This document shows, piece after piece, positions 49,057-59,894 of a DNA stretch of 64,000 bases. This DNA comes from Bretschneidera sinensis. Its lineage: Eukaryota > Streptophyta > Magnoliopsida > Brassicales > Akaniaceae. Both the position numbers and the translations under genes were made by a program. The notes under the pieces are model-generated. The model did no database searches. It saw only the letters and a list, made by a program, of their open reading frames with translations, and had not been told where the DNA came from. Positions within the stretch are counted from its first letter, which is position 1, and each line of letters opens with the position of its first letter. The DNA lies in contig CM043700.1 in assembly GCA_023935145.1 (NCBI GenBank), positions 40,776,620 to 40,840,619 of the forward strand, written 5' to 3'.

Positions 49057-50358
49057 TGATAAGAGCCATAAAATACATCTCAACGATGTTCAATTGTTAG
49101 CATTTTATGATTCTTCTCGGTCTTTATTGCACTTTTATGTGTTGATAACTCTTAAGTAATATTATTGGACCATTAATTTATTCCAGTGCATTTTCAGGTA
49201 TTTTGAGTCCAAGGAGAAGAAGAAGCAATCGTTGTTTAAAAGCACCAAGATTTCATGCACGACGAAGCATCGAAGTGGCTAGGAGAGGCAAAACATGAAG
49301 AAAATCAGCAATCAGCCAGCATCGCGGTGCTCCTCAGCCAGCACTGCGGTGCCCAAAAACTTTCTTGTTGTGAACAAACAGCCAACACCGCGGTGCTCCT
49401 TAACCAACACCGCGGTGCCCAGAAGCTCGCCCAACCAAATCATACCCAGCACCGCAGCGCCCATAAAGCAGCACCGCAGTGCGCACACGGGATTGTATCT
49501 CCGAGTTAGACTCTAATTAGGGTTTTAAACATTATATTAAACCCAAGAACACCCTTGGACCCTTGTACTATAAATAGGCCACTTAGGGTTGAAGAGAAAG
49601 AGATCTTGGTTGTGGAGAAAAACCTAGAAAACTAAAGGCAGCAACTCTCATCCATAAAAGTGTTTAGCCATGAGCACCATGGCTAACTAACTTCCAAGCA
49701 AGGCGAAGGGATGAATCCCTAGGTGTAGTTGTTCATATCTTCCCTTACTTGATTTAGTTGTAATAAGAATTTATTGTCAAAACATTGCTATGATTTACTT
49801 CTTTATCTAATTATAAGATCTTATCTATTCCGGTAATTGTATCTTTTTCCTTGATATAAATTTAATCATGCTTCTCTTATGTCAAGATTGTTTGGGTATG
49901 ACTGAGTCCGGTAAATCTAGCATTTAGGTTTGTCCATTACTACAATATTGTCAATAAAGATATATTGTCGTTTCCTGATAAACCTATAGGATATATCATA
50001 TGTGCATAAATCGAAGAAGTATTATAACAATCATATTAGGGTTTATATATGTTGTCATCGAATACTTGCCGGTTGTATATTTGGGATTTGAAACTTGCAA
50101 CTGAGATAAAAATAAATGAATCAAGTTAGGGATAGGGCAACAAACTTAGGGAGGATTCCTGGATCCTTCTTATCTTCATATTATACTTTACAATCTATTT
50201 TACACAATTACTTCATTACCAAAAGTTCATATCTTCTCACATAAATCTTTATCGTTTGTGTTATGGTTTACACCTTCTTTTGTAGTTAACTTGTTTCCCT
50301 ATGAAATTGACACCCCAAAGCCGTGCTATAACAATTGCGTATGTTTTAGGTGTAATCA
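49057..50358 (+). repeat. 5' LTR of element E
   Basis: Begins TGATAAGAGCC, ends GTGTAATCA. TATA box TATAAATA at 49569-49576. A palindrome array lies upstream of it at 49319-49482. Confidence 0.9.
49319..49482. promoter_or_regulatory. Palindrome array in U3 of the 5' LTR of E
   Basis: Six copies of a motif close to GCACCGCGGTGC, with the perfect 10-bp palindrome CACCGCGGTG present twice and variants such as GCATCGCGGTGC, GCACTGCGGTGC and GCACCGCAGTGC. It sits upstream of the TATA box, in the position held by GCGATCGAGCGCAC-type motifs in C and F. The 3' LTR (54187-54327) has five copies. Confidence 0.75.
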
Positions 50359-50363
50359 AATTT

Positions 50364-50381
50364 TGGCGCCATTGCTGGGGA
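50364..50381 (+). other. Primer-binding site of element E
   Basis: TGGCGCCATTGCTGGGGA lies 5 nt inside the 5' LTR. It is a tRNA-Asp-type site with two changes relative to TGGCGCCGTTGCCGGGGA. Confidence 0.78.
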
Positions 50382-50579
50382 GACGCGCTTAAGTACTAAG
50401 AAGATTGTCAACTTTGAGACAAGATGGTAGAAGAATTGTAGATAATTTTTCTTTTCAGCAGTTTGTAAAGGCGGTAAATTCGTTCCTTATTTTAGCTTGC
50501 TGCATTAATTTTATTCTTTCTTTCTATAGCATTTATTATTATTATTTTGTGATCTTGAATGCTTTGATATAGAGACACT

Positions 50580-52270
50580 TTGGGTAGATTTGCTTGTATT
50601 CCTGTGTTAGAGTTAGAATTAAATTCTTTTCTAAATCCTTTATTTGACAACCCATCTAGTCCCGAAGAGATGGGTGAACACGAAGATCAACCCCCTAGGA
50701 CCCTTGAGGATTATCTCCACCCTACACGCATAGCCACACCATCATGCATCATGTTTCCAGCCAATACTCACCATTTAGATTTTAAAACAGGGATGATACA
50801 ATTACTCCTACATTTCATGGCTTGGAAAGTGAAAACCCATATGTGCACATTAGAGAGTTTGAGGAAGTAGTTGCGAATTTTCATAGTCAAGATGCAACTG
50901 CTGACATTGTGAGACTTAAGTTTTTTCCTTTCGTTTTGAAGGATAGAGCTAAGAGTTGGCTATACTCACTGAGACCACGATCTATTGGGTCGTGGACTAA
51001 GATGACTCGATTTTTTTTTGATAAATACTTACCCCAACATAAAACCAATGCTTTAAAAAGACAAATCCCCACCTTTGCACAAAAGGATAGTGAGACTTTA
51101 TATCAATCTTGGGAGAGATTTAAGGAGTTATTGAGTATGTGCTCTCACCATGGGTATGAGAATTGGAGCTTAGTGAGCTATTTTTATGAGGGACTTACAT
51201 ATAGGGAGCGCCAATTTGTGGAGATGATGTGTAATGGTGAGTTTTTAGAAAAAGATCCTAATAAGGCCATAAAATACCTCAATGAGCTTGCTGAAAAAGC
51301 TCACACATGGATTAGACCTAGTGCTACTGAAAGCACAAATAGGTTATGACCTATAGGGCACCCAAATGGTGGTGGAATTTACCATCTTAAGGAAGAGGAT
51401 AACCTTAAGGCTAAAGTCGAGATGCTCACTAGGGAACTAGAGGTGTTAAAGACTAAAAGTTCAAAGCCAACACAAGTAGCTAATCATGCGGTGTCTTTGA
51501 AACCATGTTTTGTGTGTGGCGAGGTAGATCATCTCACCCAAGAGTGCCCCACATTTGCTGAGATGAAAGGGATGTGTGAGGAACAATGTAATGCCTTAGG
51601 CATTTACAAGAAGCCTTTGGCACCCTTCTCTGATAACTATAATCCGGGATGGCGAAATCACCCCAATTTCAGCTGAAAGTCTGAAAATCAATAGCTTGCA
51701 CAACCCCCTGCACCATATCTTGAACCATATCATGCACCTGTATCTTCTAGGAGTTCTTTAGAAGACACTTTACATGCTTTTATTGAGGCACAGGGTAAGA
51801 CTAATAAAAGACTTGAATATTTAATTACGCAGGCTGTTGAAGAAAATAAAGAGATAAAGAGCCAAGTGTCTAAGTTAATGAGCTACTTGAGTGTGACTGA
51901 GCGAGGTAAGTTCTCTTTTCAAGCTCAGTCCACATCCCATGGTCAGCACCTAGCACAACAAAATTTGAAAGAGGTGAATGCCATTGAGACACTAAGTGGT
52001 AAGTTATTACACATTCCAACAATGAAAAAATCAGAGGATATGGATGAAAGCCACCAAGCATACATGATTAACTCATTCATGGAAAAGGTCCAGCACCTTA
52101 ATCTATTGGAGTCCACCCTCACCCACGGCTTCACAAGAGCATATATCGAGCCAGAATTTGCAGATGTTACTGATGACATCCTTGAGGCCTCTCCAAAGCA
52201 TACAAACACTGAATTTGGTAGTGAAGCAGTGACTGGTGCATTCAACTTATGTTTGTCTAGGAAAAAATAA
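50580..52270 (+). pseudogene. gag pseudogene of element E
   Basis: The pieces are 50580-50870, 50822-51349, 51422-51676 and 51866-52270. Capsid blocks include NPYVHIREFEEVVANFHSQD, RAKSWLYSLRPRSIGSW and YENWSLVSYFYEGLTYRERQ. A zinc knuckle CFVCGEVDHLTQEC is intact. A frameshift near 50810, a TGA at 51347 and a TGA after HPNFS near 51674 break it. It ends in a tail fused to late gag/linker sequence and stops at 52268. No pol follows. Confidence 0.85.
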
Positions 52271-53923
52271 AGGTGTTTGGCTGAATACGTAAAACTTGTC
52301 GATCATGGGAGGCAACCCACAACATATCCTTTTTTTCGTATTTCTTTTTCTTGTTTATTATTAGTATTTTGTTATTTTCCAGTATTAACTTAGTATTTCT
52401 TTTTCAGGGACAAATATACGAAGCAGTTCAAATGGTGGTGCACAATTTTCACCTTCTGTGCACTTATGACTATAAAGGGAGTTTCTTTTGCTCTTTCTTT
52501 TACACTGAGGTCAATGTAATTTTTAAGTTGGGGGTGGAGGAAACGCATCTCTTTGTTTCCATATTCTTTATTTCCATACATTTTTTTTCTATTGAACTGC
52601 TTGGTGTCGTTCTCCTTTTTTGTTTGTTTTAGCATGCTTTGTGTTAGCCTTAGAGTTAATTCACATGTTAATGATATGAGTTTAATTGAGACAGCAGATA
52701 GCATTTAGAAGAAGTTAAATTTTGCTTCGGTTTGAAATTAATTTAAGTATCAATCTTCATTTGGTTTGAGACTCTAGTTTGTGGTAAGATTGTATGATTA
52801 GTCTTAAACATTTAGAGAAGTTTTATGTGTGATTATTTTGTGAATATTTTTGCGGTCTCGACAAGCTTTAGAACTTACTTGATAACCACTTGAGGCGAAT
52901 TCCTAGAATGCACATTACTTAGGATATGATATAGGCCATTTTTTGGACCGTTTGAGCCTGTCAAACCTATCATTGCTATATTTACCACTAGTCACCTATT
53001 TGAGCCCTTTTTCTTGAAAAAGAATTTGAGCCTTATTTCTTTCAATAGCCCATTTACTCACCTTTATGAGCCTAAGAAAATATTTTATCCTTACCTTTCT
53101 CTTAAAAGAACTTAGCTATATACACATTTGTTGAGGAGCACTTAAAAGGAGTAAGGATGGAAATATTAGAAAATATCACTACCATAACCCAAGTACATTA
53201 AAGGAGATAAGTTGGGGGTTGTGGAAAAGAAAAGAAAAGAAAAAGAATGGAAAAATAGGTGAATAGTCTTATGCCAAAAGAAAAGAGAAGTAAATTATGG
53301 CAAAGAAGAGAAGAAAAGAAAGAAAAAGTAATGATTTGAGAAGAATGCTCGAAAAAAAATGGTTGAAAAAGTTGGGAGTCGAAGAAAGGTTATCTAGTAC
53401 TTAAAAGTAGTTGTATTTAAAGCTAAGAGATTGATCTTTTACTTGTGAATCCTTTCCGTTCTTTCTTAAACTCTACCTTAGCCTAACGTTACAAACTTAT
53501 TAAAGACCTATTGATCCAATATAATGTGATTTTTCTACAATAGTGGAGAGTGATTTGAAAAATAAGCCTATAGAGCTTGCTTATGTGATTGATGTCACAC
53601 AATTTATTATGTTTTTAGAGGCCAAGACTTGTATTCACGAATGTTATGTGTAAAATCATCCGGGTGTACAGATTAATAGATTGTGGTAAGATGGATGTTA
53701 AGAGTCAATAACGATTTCAAGATTGATGTTTGGATTACTTTCAAACTTAGATGAATTTAAAAAAATTTATGTGTTGTGTGTTATACGAAATTTTTGAGAC
53801 AAAATGTGGATTACTTTTGGTTAACACTGATATTGCTTTACTTTACTTCGATTCCCACCATGGAATTCATCTCTTGTTTCCGCTTTAATTGCTAGGGACT
53901 AGCAATAAGCTAGTTGGGTGTTA
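52271..53923 (+). other. Non-coding 3' region of element E
   Basis: T-rich then A/G-rich sequence, with AAGTTGGGGGTGGAGGAAAC (52526-52545), an A/G-rich stretch at 53215-53400 and the GGGACTAGCAATAAGC block before the 3' LTR. It is co-linear with the region after integrase in element F (63425-64000), so these families share this 3' region. No credible ORF. Confidence 0.7.
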
Positions 53924-55206
53924 TTATAAGAGCCATAAAACGCATCTCAACGATGTTCAATTGTTAGCATTTTATGATTCTTCTCGGCCTTTATTGCACT
54001 TTTATGTGTTGATAACTCTTAAGTAATATTATTGGATCACTGACTTATTCTAGGGCATTTTCAAGTATTTTGAGTCCAAAGAGAAGAAGAAGTGATCGTT
54101 GTTTAAAAGCACCAAGATTTCATGCACGACGAAGCATCGAAGTGGCTGCAGAGAGGCAAAACATGAAGAAAATCAGCAATCAACCAGCACTGCGGTGCCT
54201 AGAAACTTCCTTGTTGTGAGCAAACAACCAGCACCACGTGCTCCTCAATCAGCACCGTGGTGCCCAGAAGCTCACCCAGCCAAATCATACCCAGCACCGC
54301 AGCGCCTATAAAGCAGCACCGCAGTGCGTACACGGGATTGTATCTCCGAGTTAGACTCTAATTAGGGTTTTAAACATTAGATTAAACCCAAGAACACCCT
54401 TGGACCTTTGTACTATAAATAGGCCACTTAGAGTTTAAGAGAAGGAGATCTTGGTTGTGGAGAAAAACCCAGAAAACTAAAGGCAGCAACTCTTATCCAT
54501 AAAAGTGTTTAGCCATGAACACTATAGCTAACTAACTTCTAAGCAAAGCGAAGGGATGAATCCCTAGGTGTAGTTGTTCCTATCATTCCTTATTTGATTT
54601 AGTTGTAATAAGAATTTATTGTCAAAACATTGCTATGATTTACTTCTTTTATCTAATTATAAGATCTTATCTATTCCGGTGATTATATCTTTTTCCTTGA
54701 TATAAATTTAGTCATGCTTCTCTTATGTCAAGATTGTTTGGGTATAATTGAGTATGGTAAATCTAGCCTTTAGGTTTTTTCATTACTGCAATATTGTCAA
54801 TAATGATATATTGTCGTTTCTTGATAAACCTATAGGATAGATCATATATGTATAAATCGAAGAAGTATTTCATAACAATCATATTAGGGTTTATGTATGT
54901 GCTCGTCGAATACTTGCCGATTGCATGTTTGGGATGTGAAATTTGCAACTGAGATAAAAATAACTGAATCAAGTTAGGGATAGGGCAACGAACTTAGAGA
55001 GGATTCCTGGATCCTTGTTATATTCATATTATACGTTACAATCTATTTTACACAATTACTTCATTACCAAAAGTTCATATCTTCTTACGTAAATCTTTAT
55101 CGTTTGTGTTATGGTTTACACCTTCTTTTGTAGTTAACTTATTTCCCTGTGGAAACGACATCCCAAAGCCATGCTACAACAACCGCGTACGTTTTAGGCA
55201 TAATCA
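53924..55206 (+). repeat. 3' LTR of element E
   Basis: Begins TTATAAGAGCC (the expected TG is mutated to TT) and ends GCATAATCA. TATA box 54414-54421. It is 19 bp shorter than the 5' LTR, chiefly from loss of one palindrome unit of about 21 bp in U3. Confidence 0.88.
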
Positions 55207-55480
55207 ACTCTTGCTATCAATCAAAACGTGTCGTACTTCATGATTTCCCACTAGGAGGGAAACCACTACTGCGTCATCATGGGGGATCTGTACATCATCC
55301 AAGTCATCTTCCGTGAAGGAGATCACTACCTCTGACTTTCTTCGTTTGTGATGTCCGTTAACGGAGGCCATGGTCTTAGCGTACATCTTGCTGCTTTGCC
55401 TCGAGCTTCCGCCGACGGCAGGGCCTCCACATATTGTCTTAATGATCCGGGTGGTAATGGTAGCCACTTCTTAGTTCTTT
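55207..55480 (-). pseudogene. Protease region of element D, N-terminal part
   Basis: The minus frame has SEVVISFTEDDLDDVQIPHD, DAVVVSLLVGNHEVRHVLID and ends in SKS at the edge of element E. It matches element A at about 4800-4930. See the C-terminal part at 48770-49056. Confidence 0.82.
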
Positions 55481-56395
55481 TGTTTTGGCGCTTCCCGGTC
55501 AGTCCTAGGGTCTTAAAGAGGGTCTCGTCGCTCTCGTTCTTGGAGGTGAGGATGGATGGGGTCCCTCATTGACTGGGCAGGCGCTTCCCTCCTCTGAGGC
55601 CTAGTAAATTCCATTAAATGCCTCCGGCTAACAAGGGCTTCAATTTGTTCCTTCAAAGCATGACATTCTTCGGTATCATGGCCTTAGTTCTTGTGGAAAC
55701 AGCACCATTGCCTCTGATCCCCTCCAAGGTGTGGCCTGCTAGACGGGTATTAGAGGACTGACTTATCTTGAAACTGCATGAGGACATTTGTCCTGGATGC
55801 GTTGAGGGGGTGAAACTGTCGAATCGGGGATGGAGCTTGTACCTGTTGTCTTGGTGGGGTCTTTTAGCTGCCTCTCTCTGTGGATTGACGTCAGTTCTCT
55901 TCTTCTCTATTTCTCCTTCTCTTTCCCTTCTGAATGCCTGGTCATCCTCTGCTAGTATGTACTTCTTTGCCTGGGCTAAGACCTTGTTCATATCCTTGGG
56001 TAGGTGCCTGGTGAGCTTGGAGCTGAAGATCCCGGACCTCAGCCCATTTTTTAACGCCATCATCTGAACATTTGGGTCGAGGTCGGGGATTTCCTAGGCG
56101 GCCGTGTTGAAACTGGATGTGTAGGCTTGAAGCCTTTCTCTGCGGTGTTAAATAATGTTGAACAAGCTTTCCGAAGTCTTCTTTGGTCCTTTGCTACTAA
56201 GGAAGTGCAAGATAAAGGCATAACTGAGTTCTCTGAAATTGCTGATGCTCTTTGGCCTCAGACGCGAATATCAAGTGCCTGCGGCTTTCTCGAGGGTCAA
56301 GGAGAAGGCTCGGCACATGATAAGGTCGAAATGTCGATGTAACATCATGGTCGTTTTGTAGTGCTGCAAATGGTCCAGGGGGTCTCCTGAACCGT
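55481..56395 (-). pseudogene. gag region of element D
   Basis: The open piece 55653-56063 has IFSSKLTRHLPKDMNKVLAQ and AKKYILAEDDQAFRRERE. Below it lies a zinc-knuckle-like block CCFHKN-stop-GHDTEEC with a TAA in place of a residue. Near 56345-56390 the strand encodes GDPLDHLQHYKTTMML, where element F interrupts it after the Asn-Gly codons. The rest of gag lies beyond the window. Confidence 0.75.
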
Positions 56396-57703
56396 TGATG
56401 AGAGTCATAAAATGTCTCTCAACAGTGGTTAATTGTTAGCATTTTAGGATTGATCTCGGTCTTTATTGTGGTTTTATGTGTTAATAACTTTAAAGTAATA
56501 TTAATGGACCACTGACTTATTTCAGTGTAATTTTCAGGTACATTGAGTTTAAAAGAGAACAAGAAGCGATCGTTGCTTAAAAGACCAAGATCCTATGCTT
56601 TTGGAAGGACAAGATGGACTGCTGCCTGTATTGTGATCGAGCGCACAAGCAATGCGATCGAGTGCACATCCCACATCGAGCAAGGTACTCTGCAGTGCAT
56701 ATGCGATTGAGCGCACAAGCCGCGATCGAGCGCATGTGCGATCGATCGCACTCGGGCTGCGATCGAGCGCACCAAGACAGTATCCCACATCGACTAGATA
56801 ACACATAACGTTCCGGGAGTTTGCCTATATAAAGACCCATTCTGCTCAGCTGAAATCATCAACCAATCGGAGCTTTTCTAAGATCATCTTTTGAGATCAT
56901 TTGAGAGTGACTCTAGAGGGCCTTTAGGAGTAAATCCAAAGGGCTTTTAAGAGAAATCCGAAGTATAAAATTTGGAGGGCAAGATGAGGATGATCGTTGA
57001 GAGGCCGGAGGCAACTCAAGGAGGCATGAGCTCTATGGCCAGCTAATCTCCAAGCAAGGCGAAGGGATGAATGCCTAGGTGTAGTTGTTCTTATTTTCCT
57101 TTATTTGATTTAGTTGTAATTGATATTATTTTTATCAAACATTATTATGTTTTATTCTTTAATTTAATTAATAGATTATTTTATTAGTCCGGTGATTGCA
57201 TGCTTCCTTTCCATATAAGTTCAGTCATGTTTTTCTTATGTGTATCTGTTTGGATGTGATTGAGTCTGGTAGACCTCTTTTATAGATTTGTCCATTGCTG
57301 AGGTATTATCGTTAGATATATCGTCGTCTTTTGATAATTTATAAGTTGGGTCATGTGTGCTTAAAAGTAGAGAATAATTCATAACAATTACATTAGGATT
57401 TATAAATGTGTTTTAATTGAATATATGTCGATTGCCTGTTTGGGATGTGAAATTAGCAATCGAGATAAAAACAACTGAATCAAGTTAGGATTAGAGCAAT
57501 GAGCCTAGGGAGGATTTCCAGAACCTTGTCGTTTCTTATTATACAATCTATTTACACAATTTTCTCACAACTCAGATTCTCTTATTTAATCTTTTATCGT
57601 TTGAGTTAAAGTTTACACCTTCTTTGTAATTAACTTGTTTCCCTGTGGAATCGACACCCCAAAACTATACTACAACTACCGCGTTATGTTTTGGGTGTAA
57701 TCA
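56396..57703 (+). repeat. 5' LTR of element F
   Basis: Begins TGATGAGAGTC and ends GTGTAATCA. Outside the palindrome module it resembles the E LTR (for example CATAAAATG...CTCAAC and TTAATTGTTAGCATTTTA-like words). TATA box TATATAAA at 56826-56833. Confidence 0.85.
56633..56772. promoter_or_regulatory. Palindrome array in U3 of the 5' LTR of F
   Basis: Six GCGATCGAGCGCAC-type motifs, with one perfect GCGATCGATCGC at about 56738-56749 and interleaved ATCCCACATCGA words. The array and the spacing to the TATA box match element C rather than E, although the rest of the LTR matches E. Confidence 0.75.
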
Positions 57704-57708
57704 AAATT

Positions 57709-57726
57709 TGGCGCCGTTGCCAGGGA
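57709..57726 (+). other. Primer-binding site of element F
   Basis: TGGCGCCGTTGCCAGGGA lies 5 nt inside the LTR. It is a tRNA-Asp-type site with one change. Confidence 0.8.
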
Positions 57727-57815
57727 AACACGCTTAAGTACAAAGAAGTTTGTCAACTTTTGACATAACAATAGAAGAATTGTAAATAGTTTCTTTCAGC
57801 ATTTTATTTAATATT

Positions 57816-59400
57816 TTGTCATCTTGCATGCCCAGATATAGGGACACTTTGGGTAGATTTACCTGTAGGCCTATGCTAGAGACAGGAGGAACCTTTTTAA
57901 ACCTTTTGTTTGATAATCCATCTAGTCCTGAGGAAATGAGTGAACATGAGGATCAACCTACTAGGACCCTTGAGGATTACCTCCACTCTACACGCACAAC
58001 CACACTCTTGCATCATGTTTCCAGCCAACATTCCCCAATTAGATCTTAGGACAGGGATGATACAGTTACTCCCTACATTTTATGGCATGGAAAATGAGAA
58101 CCCATATGTGTACATTAGGGAGTTTGAGGAAGTAGTCACAACTTTTCATGATCAAGGTACAACTGTTGACATTGTGCGACTTAAGTTCTTTCCTTTTGCT
58201 TTGAAGGATAGAGCTAAGAGTTGGCTATACTCACTTAGACCATAATCTATTGGGTCATAGACTGAGATGACTCGGGTCTTCTTTAACAAGTACTTCCCTC
58301 AACATAAGACTAATGCGTTGAAAAGACAAATCTCTGCCTTTGCACAAAAGGAAAACGAGACTTTATATCAGTCTTGGGAGAAATTTAAAGAGTCGTTGAG
58401 TATGTGCCCACACCATGGGTATGAAAATTGGCGTTTAGTGAGCTATTTCTATGAGGGTCTTACCTATAAAGAACGCCAATTTGTAGAGATGATGTGCAAT
58501 AGGGAATTTCTGAAAAAAGACCTCGATGAGGCTATTGAATACCTCAATGAGCTTGCTGAGAAAGCTCATACATGGACTGGACCTAGTGCTACTGAAAGCA
58601 CGAATAGGTCACGACCTGTAGGAAGCCCCAGTGGTGGAGGGATATACCATCTTAGGGAAGAAGACAACCTGAAAGCTAAGGTTGAAATGCTCACTAGGGA
58701 GTTAGAGGCATTGAAAACGAAGGGCTCAAAGCAAACATATGTGGCTAATCATGCCGAGTCTTTAGAGCTGTGTTTTGTATGTGGCGGGGTAGATCACCTC
58801 CTCCAAGAATGCCCCACATTTGCTGATATGAGAGGGCTGTATGAGGAACAATGTAATGCCTTAGGCATGTATAAGAAGCCTCTTGCACCTTTCTCTAACA
58901 CTTATAACCCGGGGTGGCGAAATCACCCCAACTTCAGCTGGAAATCTGAAAACCAGCATGTGCAGCCCCCTAGATCATCCCCTGCACCTTATCATGCACC
59001 CTCATCCTCTAGGAACTCACTAGAAGACACCTTACAAGCCTTTATAGAAGCACAAGGTAAGACAAACCAAAGGTTTGAGGCGTTATTTACGCAGGTGATG
59101 GAAGAGAATAGAGAAACTAGAAGCCAAGTGTCTAAGTTGATGAGCTCCTCAAGTATGACTGAGCGAGGTAAGTTCCCCTCCCAAACTCAGTCCATACCTC
59201 ACGGTCAACATATGGCACAATAAAACCTGAAAGATGTAAATTCCATTGTGACCCGAAGTGGTAAGTCACTACACATCCCACCAATGAATGTACCCGAGGA
59301 TGTGGAAAAGGGTCAAACTAGTAGTAATACTGAACTGACTAAAGACCCTGAAGTAACCAAAAGTCCTGTTAAGGCACCATACCCTCAAGCCTTAAAGTAA
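57816..59400 (+). pseudogene. gag pseudogene of element F
   Basis: A short first frame (57816-58049, NPSSPEEMSEHEDQ) is followed by the main frame from 57940 to 59400. It has NPYVYIREFEEVVTTFHDQG, YENWRLVSYFYEGLTYKERQ, zinc knuckle CFVCGGVDHLLQEC and YNPGWRNHPNFSWKSE. In-frame stops are at 58243 (TAA where E has CGA), 58258 (TAG where E has TGG), 59221 (TAA) and 59398 (TAA). Confidence 0.85.
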
Positions 59401-59894
59401 AAAAAAATAAAAATCTGGACTTAAACAATGAAATCCTAGAGAACTTAAGGCAAGTGAAACTCAATCTTCCTCTTTTGCATGTGATTAAACAAGTGCCTAC
59501 CTATGCAAAAGTTCTCAAGGATTTATACACAATTAAGAGGAGACATCATATCAAGAAAACTGCATTCCTAACCGAGCAAGTTAGTGCTTTAATTGAGGAA
59601 AGAATTCCCCCAAAATACAAGGATCCAGGCTGTCCTACTATTGCTTGCAGCATTGGAAATCATGAGGTTGGACAAGCCTTACTAGATCTAGGAGCTAGTG
59701 TGAACCTGATGTCATTTTCTATTTATGTACAGCTAGGTTTAGGGGAAATCAAACCAACCAGTGTAGTGTTACAGTTGGCTGACCATTCAGTCAAAGTGCC
59801 CCGGGGTGTGGTAGATGATGTGTTGATTCAGATTGATAAATTTTACTATCCTGATGATTGGGTAGACCTTTCCTTGCTACTGCAAATGCTCTGA
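59401..59894 (+). pseudogene. Protease region of element F
   Basis: The frame 59454-59894 has KTAFLTEQVSALIEERIPPK, then the active-site block ALLDLGASVNLMSFSIY (Athila proteases have DLGAS) and VVLQLADHSVKVPRG. It breaks after FYYPDD and rejoins in another frame at GRPFLATANA, so a short piece (probably some tens of bases) was lost near 59850. Confidence 0.8.

Larger units (their letters stand above)
49057..55206 (+). mobile_element. Element E: gag-only Athila-type retrotransposon nested in D
   Basis: The LTRs (49057-50358 and 53924-55206) flank a 3.6-kb interior. The flanking pentamers GCTCC (49052-49056) and ACTCT (55207-55211) each differ by one base from the GCTCT expected from D's coding sequence, so they are an eroded target-site duplication. 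The PBS is Athila-type. The interior holds gag and a long non-coding 3' region but no protease, RT or integrase, so the element depended on a partner. Element F has a closely related gag and 3' region. Confidence 0.9.

Noticed and set aside
52351..52632. Plus-strand open frame in the E 3' region
   Set aside because: T-rich hydrophobic translation of the non-coding Athila 3' region; the equivalent frame in F is not conserved.
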